DNA of 64,000 nucleotides from Jackrogersella multiformis (lineage: Eukaryota; Ascomycota; Sordariomycetes; Xylariales; Hypoxylaceae): assembly GCA_902806575.1 (NCBI GenBank), contig CADCXD010000006.1, forward strand, positions 186,001-250,000. Reading direction: 5' to 3'. Under the pieces are notes generated by a model. That model did not search any database and had not been told where the DNA came from. It saw nothing but the letters and a program-made list of their open reading frames with translations. Both the position numbers and the translations under genes were made by a program. Each line of letters begins with the position of its first letter. Position 1 is the stretch's first letter. Below, in pieces: positions 19,943 through 30,590 of this stretch.

Positions 19943-22900
19943 ATGGCTCCGCCTGTTACCACCTATTTCCTTGTGGCTAATTTGCATTGTCCCACTTGTG
20001 TATCTTCCATAAGAGATGCCTTACAACGTCTCCGTGGCGTCGGCTGGGTGTCGCCCAACATCGTCACCTCCTGGGTCGCAGTCGAGCACACTGCCGATGT
20101 GTCTATAATCGAGATGGAATCGAAGTTAGATTCTTCGGGCTTCGACGTCACCGGTATAGCCTCTACGAATGGCGAAGTGTCCCTAGCGGACTTGATACGT
20201 GGAGACCATTCCGCTGCTCTCCGTCACCCAGAGACCAATTACTCGCTGGATCCCAACGAACGAGATAGCCCATTAGGTCGAATTATCAAGCTATCGGGGA
20301 AGCTTCTCAATAAACACTCGTCTGCCTCGAAAGCCGAGAAGGAGAAAGAGCATCTTAACAATTGTGCTCAATGCCGAACCAAGGGGTCGAGGCCCAGCCC
20401 ACCATTTACCGCATGCTCTAGCCAGTCCGAGGATCAACAAGTGGACGATGAGAAGTCGATTGATAGAATAATCACGTCAGCCCAGTCCTTTGAAATTATG
20501 GACGACGAGAAACCCCAATCCTCTAGTGGTGCCAGGGATAGGTGGAGAGCTTCAATGGCCATTGACGGGATGACATGCCCTGCTTGCGTAAACGATATCA
20601 CCAAGCAGCTAAACAGGAAACAATGGATCACCAAGGTCTCAATCCACCTGCTTTCTCATAGCGGAGTCATCGAATATATCGGTACCAAGCAGGATGCTAG
20701 CCAAATCGTCGATATAATCGAAGACACAGGAAAGGGTGCCGAACTCGTACAAGTTGTTAATATTGCCAGCATTCAAAACAAGCCAAAACAAGAAAGAACT
20801 GTCAGGATCCGTATCGACGGTTTCTACTGTCAACATTGTGCAGATCGAGCTGCGAATAGTCTCAGAGGGCTCTCCGGGGATGTGAAGATCGACAAGAGAC
20901 CGACGCTCGAACAGCCCATCTTGAAAATAACGTATGTTCCTACAGCACCGAAATTCACCATTCGGCAGATCCTCTCGGCCATCGAAGCAAGTGACCCGGC
21001 TTTTAAGACATCGATCTTCCACCTGCCTACGCTAGAAGAACGATCGAGGCGAATGCAGGCCGCTGAACGGAGAAGAATCTCTACCCGTGCGTGGTTCACG
21101 TCAATCGTCGTGATTCCTACGTTCATCATCGGCGTTGTGTATATGAGTCTTGTGCCTGACCATAACACCTCGAAGATGTTCCTCATGGAACCTTGGAGGC
21201 CTGGAATTAGTCGGGCACAGCTCGCTCTTTGTATCATGGCAACACCTGTATACTTTTTTGCCGCGAATCTCTTCCATCTACGGGCGCTCATGGAGGTCAA
21301 GACGTTATGGACACCGCGAAGAAGAACACAAAATGATGAGCTTCAGTATGAGGATGATGACGCCACAAGGGAAGGGACAAAACTCAAGGAGTTCCTTCAG
21401 CGGTTTTATCGATTTGGTAGTATGGATATGCTCATTTCCTTAGGGACCACGATCGCGTATGTTTCATCAATAAGCCAGATGATTGCCGCTGCTGTGGATC
21501 GCCCTGGGATTGTTAACGACGCAAACTTCTACTTTGACTCGGTTGTCTTCTTGACCTTCTTCTTGCTTTGGGGTAGATTTATCGAAAAATACAGCGAAAC
21601 AAAATTGGGTGATGCAGTGGACGCCCTCACGAAACTCCGCCCGACTACTGCTAAGCTCGTCGAGAAGATTACGGATACTAGGGAGAAGGAGAGAGATGTC
21701 AATATCGACATGCTAGACTTTGGCGATATTGTCCGCATCCCTCATGGTGCATCACCTCCTTGTGATGGAAAGATCATCCGTGGCGAGACAAGTTTTGACG
21801 AGGCTAGTCTCACGGGGGAGTCCTTCCCGGTCGTAAAGACCGCTAACGATAACGTCTTTGCGGGGACTATCAACAAAGACCGTCCTGTCCTAGTTCAGAT
21901 CACCGGCAGCGCGGGCCAGTCGATGCTTGATCAGATCGTCTCCATCGTGAGGGAAGGCCAATCCAAGCCTTCGCAGATTCAGGATTTAGCAACTCGGCTT
22001 ACTAAGTATTTCGTCCCCCTCATTACTCTGATTGCCATTCTCACTTGGCTCATCTGGCTATTACTTGGGCTTTCAGGTGCGATCCCGGGACATTTTCTTG
22101 ATGTATCATCGGGAGGGTGGGTTGTATTTTCACTGCAGTTCGCCATCGCTGTGTTTGTTGTGGCCTGCCCGTGTGGTCTCGGGCTGGCTGCTCCTACGGC
22201 TATATTTGCTGGCAGCAGTTTGGCCGCCAAGCACGGGATACTTGTGAAAGGAGGTGGCGAGGCTTTCGAGAAGGCAAGCCGGATTGATTGTGTCGTCTTT
22301 GACAAGACTGGAACTCTCACGATGGGTGGTCAACCGACGATATCCGACTCCATGATCTTCCCGGGATACAAAACAAGTGACGAGCAACGCAGCACGTTTC
22401 TAGCTGCGCTCCGGGCTATCGAGGATAATAGCAGCCACCCTATCGCGAAAGCTATAGTGTCTTTCTGTAAGGAACGGACACTTGAGCAAGCCGAGGTTAC
22501 AAGCGTCGAAGAGATAGCCGGAAAAGGTGTAAAGGCGACCTATAGAGCTGGATCACCGCCGCAGCCTTTCCACATCATCGTCGGCAACGAGGCGCTCATG
22601 CAAGACTTTTCGGTTAACATATCCCTTGACGTTGCTACAAATCTTGGGATTTGGAAGAAAGAGGGCAAATCGGTAGCGCTCGTCGCTCTCAAGGATACCA
22701 GCCTGCCTGCCGCATATAGAATAGCGGCCGTCCTCGCCATTACAGACCCGATACGCCGGGAGACCCCCGCCGTGATCCGCACTCTCCAGTCAGCAGGTAC
22801 GGACGTGTGGATGCTCTCGGGAGATAACGCCACGACGGCCAACGCCGTGGCCCTCCGCATCGGCATACCGGAACTCAACGTCATCGCCGGAGTGCTCCCC

Positions 22901-23482
22901 ACGGAGAAACACGAGAAGATCCAATGGCTTCAGAAGACGCTCAAGGCCCGCAGGGGCGACGCTGAGCTGACCAGCCGCCGCGCGTTCGTCGCCATGGTCG
23001 GCGACGGCATTAACGACTCGGCGGCGCTCAGCACGGCGGACGTGGGCGTTGCCATCGGCTCGGGCAGCGACGTGGCCATCTCCAGCGCGGACTTCGTGCT
23101 CGTCCACAGCAACCTCGAGGCCGTGGTCACGCTCCTGGACCTGAGCAAGACGGTGTTCCGCCGCATCAAGTTCAACTTCGCCTGGGCGCTCGTCTACAAC
23201 CTGCTCGCGGTGCCCATCGCCGCCGGCTGCCTGTACGCGCTCACCGTCAACGGCCAGCACGTCAGGCTCCCGCCCGTGTGGGCCAGCCTGGCTATGGCGC
23301 TAAGCAGCATCAGCGTGGTCACGAGCAGCCTCGCGCTGAGGAGCGGCATCCCGGGGCTGGGGTTTAAGGGGAGGAAGATGTTTAGGGGAGAGGTGGGGAT
23401 GGGGTTGATAGTGGGGTGGGAGAGAGAGAGAGGGAGAGGGAGGGGCGCGTATGGGTTTGGTGCTATGTCTGTTGCTGCTTGA
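19943..23482 (+). CDS. copper-exporting P1B-type ATPase (CrpA/Ccc2-like)
   Basis: This ATP-driven heavy-metal pump, most likely for Cu(I), is a single exon of 1,179 aa. It has three N-terminal metal-binding motifs (CPTC at residues 16-19, CPAC at about 212-215, CQHC at about 296-299), an extra NCAQC pair between the first two, and eight expected membrane segments. The P-type core is complete: TGES actuator loop, CPC ion site in ACPCGLGLAAPT (about 742), phosphorylation site DKTGTLT (Asp at about 787), SSHP and GDGINDSAAL (about 1020). Length and Cys-rich N-terminus favour the copper-tolerance CrpA type over Golgi Ccc2, but this is inference. Third-position GC jumps from about 22730 to the end, and the last 40 residues are low-complexity, with an RERGRGRG stretch from a GA-repeat. 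Confidence 0.93.
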   Translation: MAPPVTTYFLVANLHCPTCVSSIRDALQRLRGVGWVSPNIVTSWVAVEHTADVSIIEMESKLDSSGFDVTGIASTNGEVSLADLIRGDHSAALRHPETNYSLDPNERDSPLGRIIKLSGKLLNKHSSASKAEKEKEHLNNCAQCRTKGSRPSPPFTACSSQSEDQQVDDEKSIDRIITSAQSFEIMDDEKPQSSSGARDRWRASMAIDGMTCPACVNDITKQLNRKQWITKVSIHLLSHSGVIEYIGTKQDASQIVDIIEDTGKGAELVQVVNIASIQNKPKQERTVRIRIDGFYCQHCADRAANSLRGLSGDVKIDKRPTLEQPILKITYVPTAPKFTIRQILSAIEASDPAFKTSIFHLPTLEERSRRMQAAERRRISTRAWFTSIVVIPTFIIGVVYMSLVPDHNTSKMFLMEPWRPGISRAQLALCIMATPVYFFAANLFHLRALMEVKTLWTPRRRTQNDELQYEDDDATREGTKLKEFLQRFYRFGSMDMLISLGTTIAYVSSISQMIAAAVDRPGIVNDANFYFDSVVFLTFFLLWGRFIEKYSETKLGDAVDALTKLRPTTAKLVEKITDTREKERDVNIDMLDFGDIVRIPHGASPPCDGKIIRGETSFDEASLTGESFPVVKTANDNVFAGTINKDRPVLVQITGSAGQSMLDQIVSIVREGQSKPSQIQDLATRLTKYFVPLITLIAILTWLIWLLLGLSGAIPGHFLDVSSGGWVVFSLQFAIAVFVVACPCGLGLAAPTAIFAGSSLAAKHGILVKGGGEAFEKASRIDCVVFDKTGTLTMGGQPTISDSMIFPGYKTSDEQRSTFLAALRAIEDNSSHPIAKAIVSFCKERTLEQAEVTSVEEIAGKGVKATYRAGSPPQPFHIIVGNEALMQDFSVNISLDVATNLGIWKKEGKSVALVALKDTSLPAAYRIAAVLAITDPIRRETPAVIRTLQSAGTDVWMLSGDNATTANAVALRIGIPELNVIAGVLPTEKHEKIQWLQKTLKARRGDAELTSRRAFVAMVGDGINDSAALSTADVGVAIGSGSDVAISSADFVLVHSNLEAVVTLLDLSKTVFRRIKFNFAWALVYNLLAVPIAAGCLYALTVNGQHVRLPPVWASLAMALSSISVVTSSLALRSGIPGLGFKGRKMFRGEVGMGLIVGWERERGRGRGAYGFGAMSVAA

Positions 23483-24676
23483 ATGTTCGATCAGGGGGTA
23501 AGTTTGCAGTCAATAGTAAGGGAGAGAGGAAGAAGTAAAATGGACGTAATGGAAGAAATAAAGAGGACGCAAAGGAAAAGTAAGGGAGAAAGGGATGAGA
23601 GGAAGCGAAGCCTCAGGAAAGTTGAATACTCTACTCACGGCTCATCCCTTTGCAGCTAGAGCTGTCCATATAGGATACCTAACGGTCATGGCTATGGATA
23701 TGGCTATGGTTATGGTTATTAAAATAGTTGCGGGTTAGGAAAAGCTAGCAGATTGGCTTACATCGGGGGTAATGATCCATAGCGAGATACCTACTGGGTA
23801 TAAGGCTTGGATCCGTGTCTTACTCTATATTCCACAGAGGCAGCTAGCTAGGGTAAGGCGGACGTCGTATAGTATTCTGCTAAATAGCGATTTTATTTCA
23901 TTTGTTTAAGTAATGAGGTAGTTCATGGAATGCGTTGTGGGTGATGTGATGATGTGTTTGCTTTTAGCCCCTGAAGTGTTCAATGCTTGATATTAGGGTG
24001 GACGAGTAGGCAAACTAGAGCGACTCTTCGTCGGTTAAGACCTCGTCACAGATTTGAACCTGAGACTCGTGTACTCATTCTTCAAGATCAAATGACATGA
24101 TATATATTAAAATATGCTCTTATTTAAAGGTTGCTATTAAAATACTCCCGGGGGGGGAGATGGGAAGGTAGAGAGATCACTTGGCTTCTTAAGTAAAACA
24201 ATACCTACAGTAGAAAGCAGCCCTGTGTAGCATTTGATGCCAATAAAAACCTTGGAACTATAGGAGCATGCAAGCAGTGAGTGCATTAGTTGTGAATTAA
24301 ACAACCTATCACAGCCCGAGATAGAAGTTGGTACTTCTATTAACGAGATTCCTGTATGCGATCTCAAGTACCTTCATACCTGCAACTAGAATTCCCTCAT
24401 CCTTCAGCTAGGCGGCGAAGCTGTCTAATAAAAGTCGTGATGAAGTCATATCATATCAGACCATCTTACCGTTTCTCCTCGCACCGAGACCTTCCGGATG
24501 ACGTCTGGTGGAGTGTCGGGCAAAGAATAAATAAAATGCCCTCATCACCAATTCATATCTCCTATTGATTTCGTCTCTCGTCGCTCATCTATCAGAGTCA
24601 TCAACATAAATCCCGAATACCTACCTACTTTATAGGCATCGACACCACTAGGTATTACTTCAACCCACCCCCCACC
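23483..24676. other. intergenic 3' of the copper ATPase
   Basis: Purine-rich 3' flank (23515-23610), a GGCTATGGATATG-type short repeat near 23690-23715 and an eight-G run near 24150. No coding frame or RNA gene is recognised. Confidence 0.5.
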
Positions 24677-24949
24677 ATGGCAACAGGACGCTGTCGATGC
24701 GAGGGAGGAGCCGTATGGTGGGGCCGCCGATGCTATTCAGGGCTGGCTAAATGTCCACTATGCGAGGATCGCGGTGGCGGATGTGTTTGCTTGGACGTGC
24801 TTCGTCGTCGCTGTGGTGAAGTCCTTGAGGTCGGTTTAGACGGTGCTATATTAGTAGGCTTATGCGAGTATCTAGGTATTGCTAGGGGGAGGACTAATCC
24901 TGTATTCTTACGGATGAGTAAATGTTGTATGGCTACCATAAGTCCATGA
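24677..24949 (+). CDS. small cysteine-rich protein, uncertain
   Basis: A 90-aa frame starts in a strong context (CACCATGGC) and has 11 cysteines arranged as CRC (6-8), CPLC (26-29), CVC (36-38) and CC (83-84). Such spacing can bind metal ions, and the gene lies 1.2 kb downstream of a copper pump in the same orientation. There is no signal peptide and no recognised family, and length and hydrophobic middle differ from classic fungal metallothioneins. The frame could be fortuitous: composition is only mildly coding-like and it contains one CTAGGTA motif, which is otherwise confined to noncoding DNA. Confidence 0.35.
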   Translation: MATGRCRCEGGAVWWGRRCYSGLAKCPLCEDRGGGCVCLDVLRRRCGEVLEVGLDGAILVGLCEYLGIARGRTNPVFLRMSKCCMATISP

Positions 24950-25684
24950 AGCTGTATTGATGAATATCTCCTATACCTAGGTTTACCGAGTCAAGATATC
25001 TAAAGGGGTCAAATTTTAAGATATACCTATCCCATTCAACCCCCTAAGCTTTCTAACTGTCAAATATCATATTAAATAACTTGAACGAATATGTATCTCT
25101 TTACGTCGAAATTGAGACTCCGTCGTAAGAAAAGAAAAGACAAATTAGGTACCCCAAAATACGCGAAAGATCACCTCGGCTAGGTACATAGATGATGCTA
25201 GGTACTAGTGGTTAAGCTTAGAGACGGCGTCTTTCTCCAATTTATCCATCAATAAAAACGAGGGGCTATATTCTCTCCACGGTAAAGTTACGGTCTATTT
25301 ATTACACTAACAGTCGTATTTTTACTAGATTCTGTTATTGGATAATTGTATTTTTACCAATGGAAGAGTACCTACATCCCCCCTTAATTTACTGCACACT
25401 CCCGAACCGACCCCGAGCTATAGCTACCCCTCCAACGAACCCCACGATGTCGGACATCGAGGTGGCATGTACTCGTCGTAGTCTACCTCATATACACTAG
25501 GTACCGATTTAAATCTTTATTTCTTCCTGACCTTAGGTACCTAGACAGGTTTCCACTTCTCATCCTCCCATTCCTCTGTCGTTACCTCCCTACATCCCTA
25601 CATCCTTCCTATTCATGCTTAGGTGCTTGACCAACAGCACATTTTACTTTTAAAAACAACATACCGGAGCCGGGAGACAAAGAA
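24950..25684. other. promoter region of L-galactonate dehydratase
   Basis: Intergenic with TAGGTAC-type motifs at about 25145, 25200, 25500 and 25535 and a pyrimidine-rich run just before the start codon. Nothing else is seen. Confidence 0.5.
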
Positions 25685-27170
25685 ATGGCCGAGATCACGA
25701 TCACCGGCTGGCGGACCCGCGACGTGCGGTTTCCCACGTCGCTGGACAAGACCGGGTCCGACGCCATGAACGCCGCCGGCGACTACTCCTCCGCGTACTG
25801 CATCTTGGAGACGGACTCCGAGTTTACGGGTCACGGGATGGTAAGAACTCATCTTCTTCTTCTCCTTAACCTTAACTTTGCTTCCCCCTAACCCAGCCTC
25901 CTACCACTAACCCCTTACTTCAACGCGTCAATGACCTACCAAAAAATCCCCAAACTAACCCCCCCCCACCCAGACCTTCACAATCGGCCGGGGCAACGAC
26001 ATCGTCTGCGCAGCCATCGCGCACGTCGCGGCCCGTCTCCAGGGGCGCACCCTCTCGTCGCTGGTCTCGGACTGGGGCGCCACGTGGCGATACCTGGTCA
26101 ACGACTCGCAGCTGCGGTGGATCGGGCCGGAGAAGGGGGCGATCCACCTGGCTCTCGGCGCCGTCGTCAACGCGGCGTGGGACCTGTGGGCCAAGACCCT
26201 CGGCAAGCCCGTGTGGCGCGTCGTCGCCGACATGGCGCCCGAGGAGCTCGTGCGCTGCGTCGACTTCCGGTACATCACCGACGCGCTGACGCCCGAGGAG
26301 GCCGTGGCGCTCCTCCGCGCCGCCGAGGACGGGAAGCCGCAGCGCCTCGCCGACGCGCTCGCCAGCCGCGCCGTGCCCGCCTACACCACCAGCGCCGGGT
26401 GGCTCGGGTACGGGACGGCCAAGATGGAATCCCTGCTGCGGCAGACGCTGGACGCGGGGTACAAGCACTTCAAGCTGAAGGTCGGGGGCAGCGTGGCGCA
26501 GGACCGGGCGCGTCTGGCGCTGGCGCGCGGCGTCATCGGGTACGACCGGGGCAACGTGCTGATGGTGGACGCGAACCAGGTATGGAGCGTGCCGGAGGCC
26601 ATCGCGCACATGCGGCAGCTGGCCGAGTACAAGCCGTGGTTCATCGAGGAGCCGACGTCGCCGGACGACGTGCTGGGGCACAAGGCGGTGCGCGAGGCAC
26701 TGGCCCCGCTCGGCGTCGGCGTGGCCACCGGCGAGATGTGCCAGAACCGCGTGGTGTTCAAGCAGCTGATCGTGGCGGGCGCCGTAGACGTGGTGCAGGT
26801 GGACGCGTGCCGGCTGGGGGGCGTGAACGAGGTGCTGGCCGTGCTGCTGCTGGCGGCCAAGTACAAGGTGCCGGTGGTGCCGCACTCGGGGGGCGTAGGG
26901 CTGCCGGAGTACACGCAGCACGTGAGCACGATCGACTACGTGGCGGTCAGCGGCAAGCGGTCGGTGCTGGAGTACGTGGACCACCTGCACGAGCACTTCC
27001 TGCACCCGTCCGCGGTGAAGGACGGGTACTACCAGACGCCGACGGAGCCCGGGTACAGCGTGGAGATGAAGCCCGAGAGCATGGACCGGTACGGCTACCC
27101 CGGCGAGGAGGGCGTGAGCTGGTGGAGGACCGAGGAGGCGAAGGTCATTTTGGAGGGCGAGAAGATATAA
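25685..27170 (+). CDS. LGD1: L-galactonate dehydratase, enolase superfamily
   Basis: The family dehydrates L-galactonate to 2-keto-3-deoxy-L-galactonate, the second step of fungal D-galacturonate (pectin) breakdown. Exons 25685-25840 and 25974-27170 give 450 aa, the family length. The 133-base intron (GTAAGA ... CACCCAG) joins GHGM to TFTIGRGND. Enolase-superfamily landmarks are the KLKVG catalytic Lys, metal ligands in MVDANQVW, FIEEPTSPDD and GEMCQNR, and the acid/base His in VPHSGG. The C-terminus ends SWW...EGEKI. The related L-fuconate dehydratase (ENOSF1) activity is the main alternative. Codon use is the most GC3-biased in the window, which creates long spurious antisense frames. No other galacturonate-pathway gene is adjacent. 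Confidence 0.85.
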
Positions 27171-27877
27171 GCTATCGTATCTGCCTGGAGATATAAACCG
27201 ACATGCTTACCTAGGTACCTAAGTATATACTTATTTGTTTGTTTGTTTGTTTGCCTACTTGAGTACCTACCTAGGTAGTCATCTCGGTAAAGGGGAAGTG
27301 GAAATCGATGAGGCAAGAGGAAAAATACCTAGTATGTAGCTACCTAGGTACGTTCGACATGGCATTCATGATCTCATCAACCGCTATATTTCAACGCATA
27401 TAGTATAGGAATATCGACACAGGGCATAGAAGAAAAATGAAGTTTTAGTTTCGGTTTAAAGGAGTTGAATTCCGCCAAGTACTAAGAGTCCTGCGTAATA
27501 GAACATACATATGGCATGCAGGAATCACGCATAGCGTCCTTACGATCGAGACATCCGGCGATAACTGTAGACCACAATCACGCAAGGGCTCGTTTTCGAG
27601 AGACTGTAATAACTCAAGCACGCTATATTGACCTAGGCGGCAGCAAACTCGACTCGCGCGATGCTGCTCATACCAATTTGAGTATCGTTCGAGACGTTGT
27701 AACGAGCCTAATAGCTAGTAGCTACCGAGTAAAGCCCAGGTATATTGTACACTGCATTTCAATATCCCCTCTTCCAAACATCCATCCGCGGCGTTGAAAG
27801 AAAGCATGGACGCCTGCATAAGCCTTGGGAAGTTCAAGACCATTAGTCCACGTAGCGCTACACACCACGCACGCGGC
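27171..27877. other. convergent intergenic region
   Basis: The two flanking genes end here. It contains TACCTAGGTA motifs at about 27209, 27268 and 27340 and a (TTTG)5 microsatellite at 27233-27252. Small frames at 27516-27797 have no support. Confidence 0.55.
27233..27252 (+). repeat. (TTTG)5 microsatellite
   Basis: Five perfect tandem units in the 3' flank of LGD1. Confidence 0.9.
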
Positions 27878-29689
27878 CTACAGTCTTCTGATCTTCATCC
27901 ACTCGTTGGTGCCCAGCCCCAGATTCAAGCCGTTCCTAGCCCACCACCTGCGAACGGGTCTGGGGTCGCCGATGGCGTCCTCGAGCGCCTCCTCGATGTC
28001 GCAGGTCTTATATTCGACGCGGTGCGATTTGCCGTCGGCCTGGTCTTCCCCTCGGGCGTACTTTTTCCACCACTCCAGCACCTCGACGTATCCCTGCTTC
28101 GTCGGCGCCACGAGAACCTGCGAGTCGAATGACAATTTATCACCCTTAAGCTCGCGCCATACGTCGAGCGCTGCCGTCTGACCGTGAGCGCTGGCGATCT
28201 TGCAGACGCCTTCGCTGTGGGCCGCGGGGATGCCTGATGATTCCCACCAGCGTAGTACCGCCGTCTGCCCTTGCTGGGCGGCGGTGAGGAGGCTGCGGCC
28301 AGGTCTCAGCGGGATGGTGTCATGCTTTAGTGCAGCATCTCTCCACCACTCCAAGACGAGAAGATGTCCCTTTGCCGAGGCCGACTCCAGAGCTGCCTCA
28401 GTATACTTAAGTGTGAGGCCAGAGCGGAGCCACCAATCTAAAACGTGAACGTAACCCATACGGGAAGCATTGTCTAATGCCTCGGCGTCGTATTCCTTCT
28501 TAAGGAACGACGGAGATGTGTTCCACCAATCGAGGATATCCGTCCGGCCATACACCCCGGATGCCTTGTTCGGTAATAACTTGGAGCTAAATGATGCCCA
28601 GAATACCTTGCTAAGATGTGTTTCTAGGTAGGTGAGAACGTCGGTTAGTGAGAACTTGATTATAAGCTTGACTGCCAAGTAGGAAACATAGCGGAGTCCT
28701 TTAGGTGCCTCGGAAAGTTTCTCGCAGATAGCGGCAGATCCGGGACAAGAAAGGATCATCCATTCGAGATCGTGCATATATAAATCAAGAGGATCGGTGA
28801 GAGCTGCGCGGTCAGTTCTCCATTCCGGCGGGGTCTTCAGATTCGTATATATATTAAGAGCACTGGCTAGTTCCCAGTCGCCAACGTGTTCGAATATAAT
28901 GGTCCATATCTCTGGCGGTAAGACTTTAGTCGACCGACTCGGTGTTGTCGTATGTATGGCCTGCTGCGTGGCGACTTCGACATCGTGTCCTAGGCTCATC
29001 AGTTCGGCTTGGTTTTTTATTATGCCGACGAGGTCGTTGAATCCATCCCAAGACACCATCCGCTTGTGGGCATTCAGACCCTCATAATGCCATAACACGG
29101 GTGCCATGACCTTGACCCAATTCCACTTGCGCTTGATCTTGCTCAGCTGCTTCTTTGTCATGGGATTCTCCCACATCTGAACGGACATGCCGGGCACGAG
29201 CAGAATCTTCTTGGAGACATCCCAGGCTCTTAATATTTCCAGCAGGGTGGTGTCAGCAATGCCAGACATCATCTTAGCGAGGTGGTCGGCGTCGATGGGT
29301 GCTAAGACGAGCAGGTCGGCCCAGTCGACAAGTTCGAAGGCGGTCTGCTTAGCCGACTCTATAGCATCTCTAGTCCTCTGATCCGCGTCGATGGCCACGG
29401 TTGCTAAACTTCTATTCTCCATAACAATGATCTCGTGAGTCAGTCGAACGGGGACCTCGTCGACGAGGGCTCGGGTTTCGATCTGGGCATCTTTGAGAAG
29501 GCGAACGGCGATGGCCTGAGCATAGGCGGCGTCCCTTTGACCATTGGCGGCGACTAACAGGCGCAGCCTTCTAGTGCGCGGCATCTCGTGCAAGGACGAG
29601 CAGGAGGAATGGGCGGTTAGAGTAGTAAGAGGAAGAGGTCGAGGGAGGGACGAGAAGGGGCGAGTATCGGTAGAAGAAGTATCAGCCAT
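27878..29689 (-). CDS. flavoprotein (PPCDC/HAL3-like) + F-box-like + ankyrin-like fusion
   Basis: A single-exon 603-aa protein. Residues about 40-205 resemble the HFCD flavoprotein fold of phosphopantothenoylcysteine decarboxylase and HAL3/SIS2: LVLAPIDADHLAKMMSGIADTTLL, then VPGMSVQMWENPMTKKQL. The substrate motif PxMNxxMW has Ser in place of Asn, so decarboxylase activity is doubtful. At about 250-270 LPPEIWTIIFEHV looks like a short F-box. The C-terminal half has about six degenerate helical repeats with an L-(D/E/R)-WW signature (VLDWWLRSG, VLEWWRDAA, VLRWWESSG, VLEWWKKYA), ankyrin-like in spacing. Met36 (MPRTRRLRLLVAANG) could be the true start. The substrate or partner is unknown; an SCF-type adaptor is speculation. 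Confidence 0.7.
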   Translation of the reverse strand: MADTSSTDTRPFSSLPRPLPLTTLTAHSSCSSLHEMPRTRRLRLLVAANGQRDAAYAQAIAVRLLKDAQIETRALVDEVPVRLTHEIIVMENRSLATVAIDADQRTRDAIESAKQTAFELVDWADLLVLAPIDADHLAKMMSGIADTTLLEILRAWDVSKKILLVPGMSVQMWENPMTKKQLSKIKRKWNWVKVMAPVLWHYEGLNAHKRMVSWDGFNDLVGIIKNQAELMSLGHDVEVATQQAIHTTTPSRSTKVLPPEIWTIIFEHVGDWELASALNIYTNLKTPPEWRTDRAALTDPLDLYMHDLEWMILSCPGSAAICEKLSEAPKGLRYVSYLAVKLIIKFSLTDVLTYLETHLSKVFWASFSSKLLPNKASGVYGRTDILDWWNTSPSFLKKEYDAEALDNASRMGYVHVLDWWLRSGLTLKYTEAALESASAKGHLLVLEWWRDAALKHDTIPLRPGRSLLTAAQQGQTAVLRWWESSGIPAAHSEGVCKIASAHGQTAALDVWRELKGDKLSFDSQVLVAPTKQGYVEVLEWWKKYARGEDQADGKSHRVEYKTCDIEEALEDAIGDPRPVRRWWARNGLNLGLGTNEWMKIRRL

Positions 29690-30050
29690 TTTGAGGCATT
29701 GTGACCGTGAAGTGGCAGCGGTTGTGCTAGTAGATGATTCGGCGGAATTCGTGGAATTCGTGGACTTGGGCGTACCGGGCGTGCTGGGCGTACACGTAGA
29801 TATCTCTGACGATGATCTTTAATGGTTCAGATTGACTCTCCGAATTATCCCTGACGACCGATATGCAAGGGAGACCGAGGCCGAGGAGGGTCGAGTAGGT
29901 TGCTGCACGTCGCTGTACTATGTACGTGATGTTTTAGTGCAAATATTATATGAATTATATGTATTATAGGGATTATGCGGATCAAGTATATGGGATAAAG
30001 TCCTCAACGCCAAGTTATGATAGACCTTGACCGGATTCGACACACAGGAT

Positions 30051-30076
30051 GTTCGGTTCGGTTCGGTTCGGTTCGG
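30051..30076 (+). repeat. (GTTCG)5 microsatellite
   Basis: Five perfect pentamer units upstream of the flavoprotein fusion gene. Confidence 0.9.
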
Positions 30077-30551
30077 TGTGGCGCTTTTTTAGAGCAGAGG
30101 CTTTTTATGTAGGTATTTCACCTAGGTACAGGTAGGATATGTAAGAGCAGAGCAGTTAAAGAGTCGGTGAAGGATGATATGAGTGGTCATCGTTGGACCA
30201 CGACATATTGTATGGATGGCATGGTATGACATGTATGTGTGTGTTCTGGGTATGTTCTGGGTATGTTCTAGTGTATGTATGTATGATCTATGTATGTTTC
30301 GAAATGCTATCAGTAGTATGTATATTTAAATATTGTCCTAGGTAGGATTAAGTTCGTAGTTCGTACGATCGATAGTCTAAATAAGTCTACTACGTATTAG
30401 TACCTACCTAAGCTAGGTACCTAGGTGTGTACATGCTATGTACATGCACGGAAGCCGCAGAATGACGCCTGCTGGGTCTCTTCTGTGCTCCACCTCATCA
30501 TTCACCACCTTCCTTGAGACTCGAGAGTGGGGTCGACTACCGGTACATAGT

Positions 30552-30590
30552 GTACCTAGGTACCTAAGTATAGGTACCTACCTAGGTAGT
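30552..30590. repeat. TACCTAGGTA palindrome cluster
   Basis: Two close copies, ACCTAGGTACCTAAGTATAG and TAGGTACCTACCTAGGTAG, with a near-symmetric arrangement. Confidence 0.85.

Noticed and set aside
24030..24075. GGTTCAAATC on the minus strand, resembling a tRNA B box
   Set aside because: The surrounding bases do not form a T stem, acceptor stem or anticodon arm.
25920..27005. 361-codon antisense frame and the 421-codon plus frame in a shifted phase over LGD1
   Set aside because: Both arise from the extreme GC3 of the L-galactonate dehydratase exon, which depletes stops in other frames. They have no domain and are rich in Arg/Ala/Gly/His.
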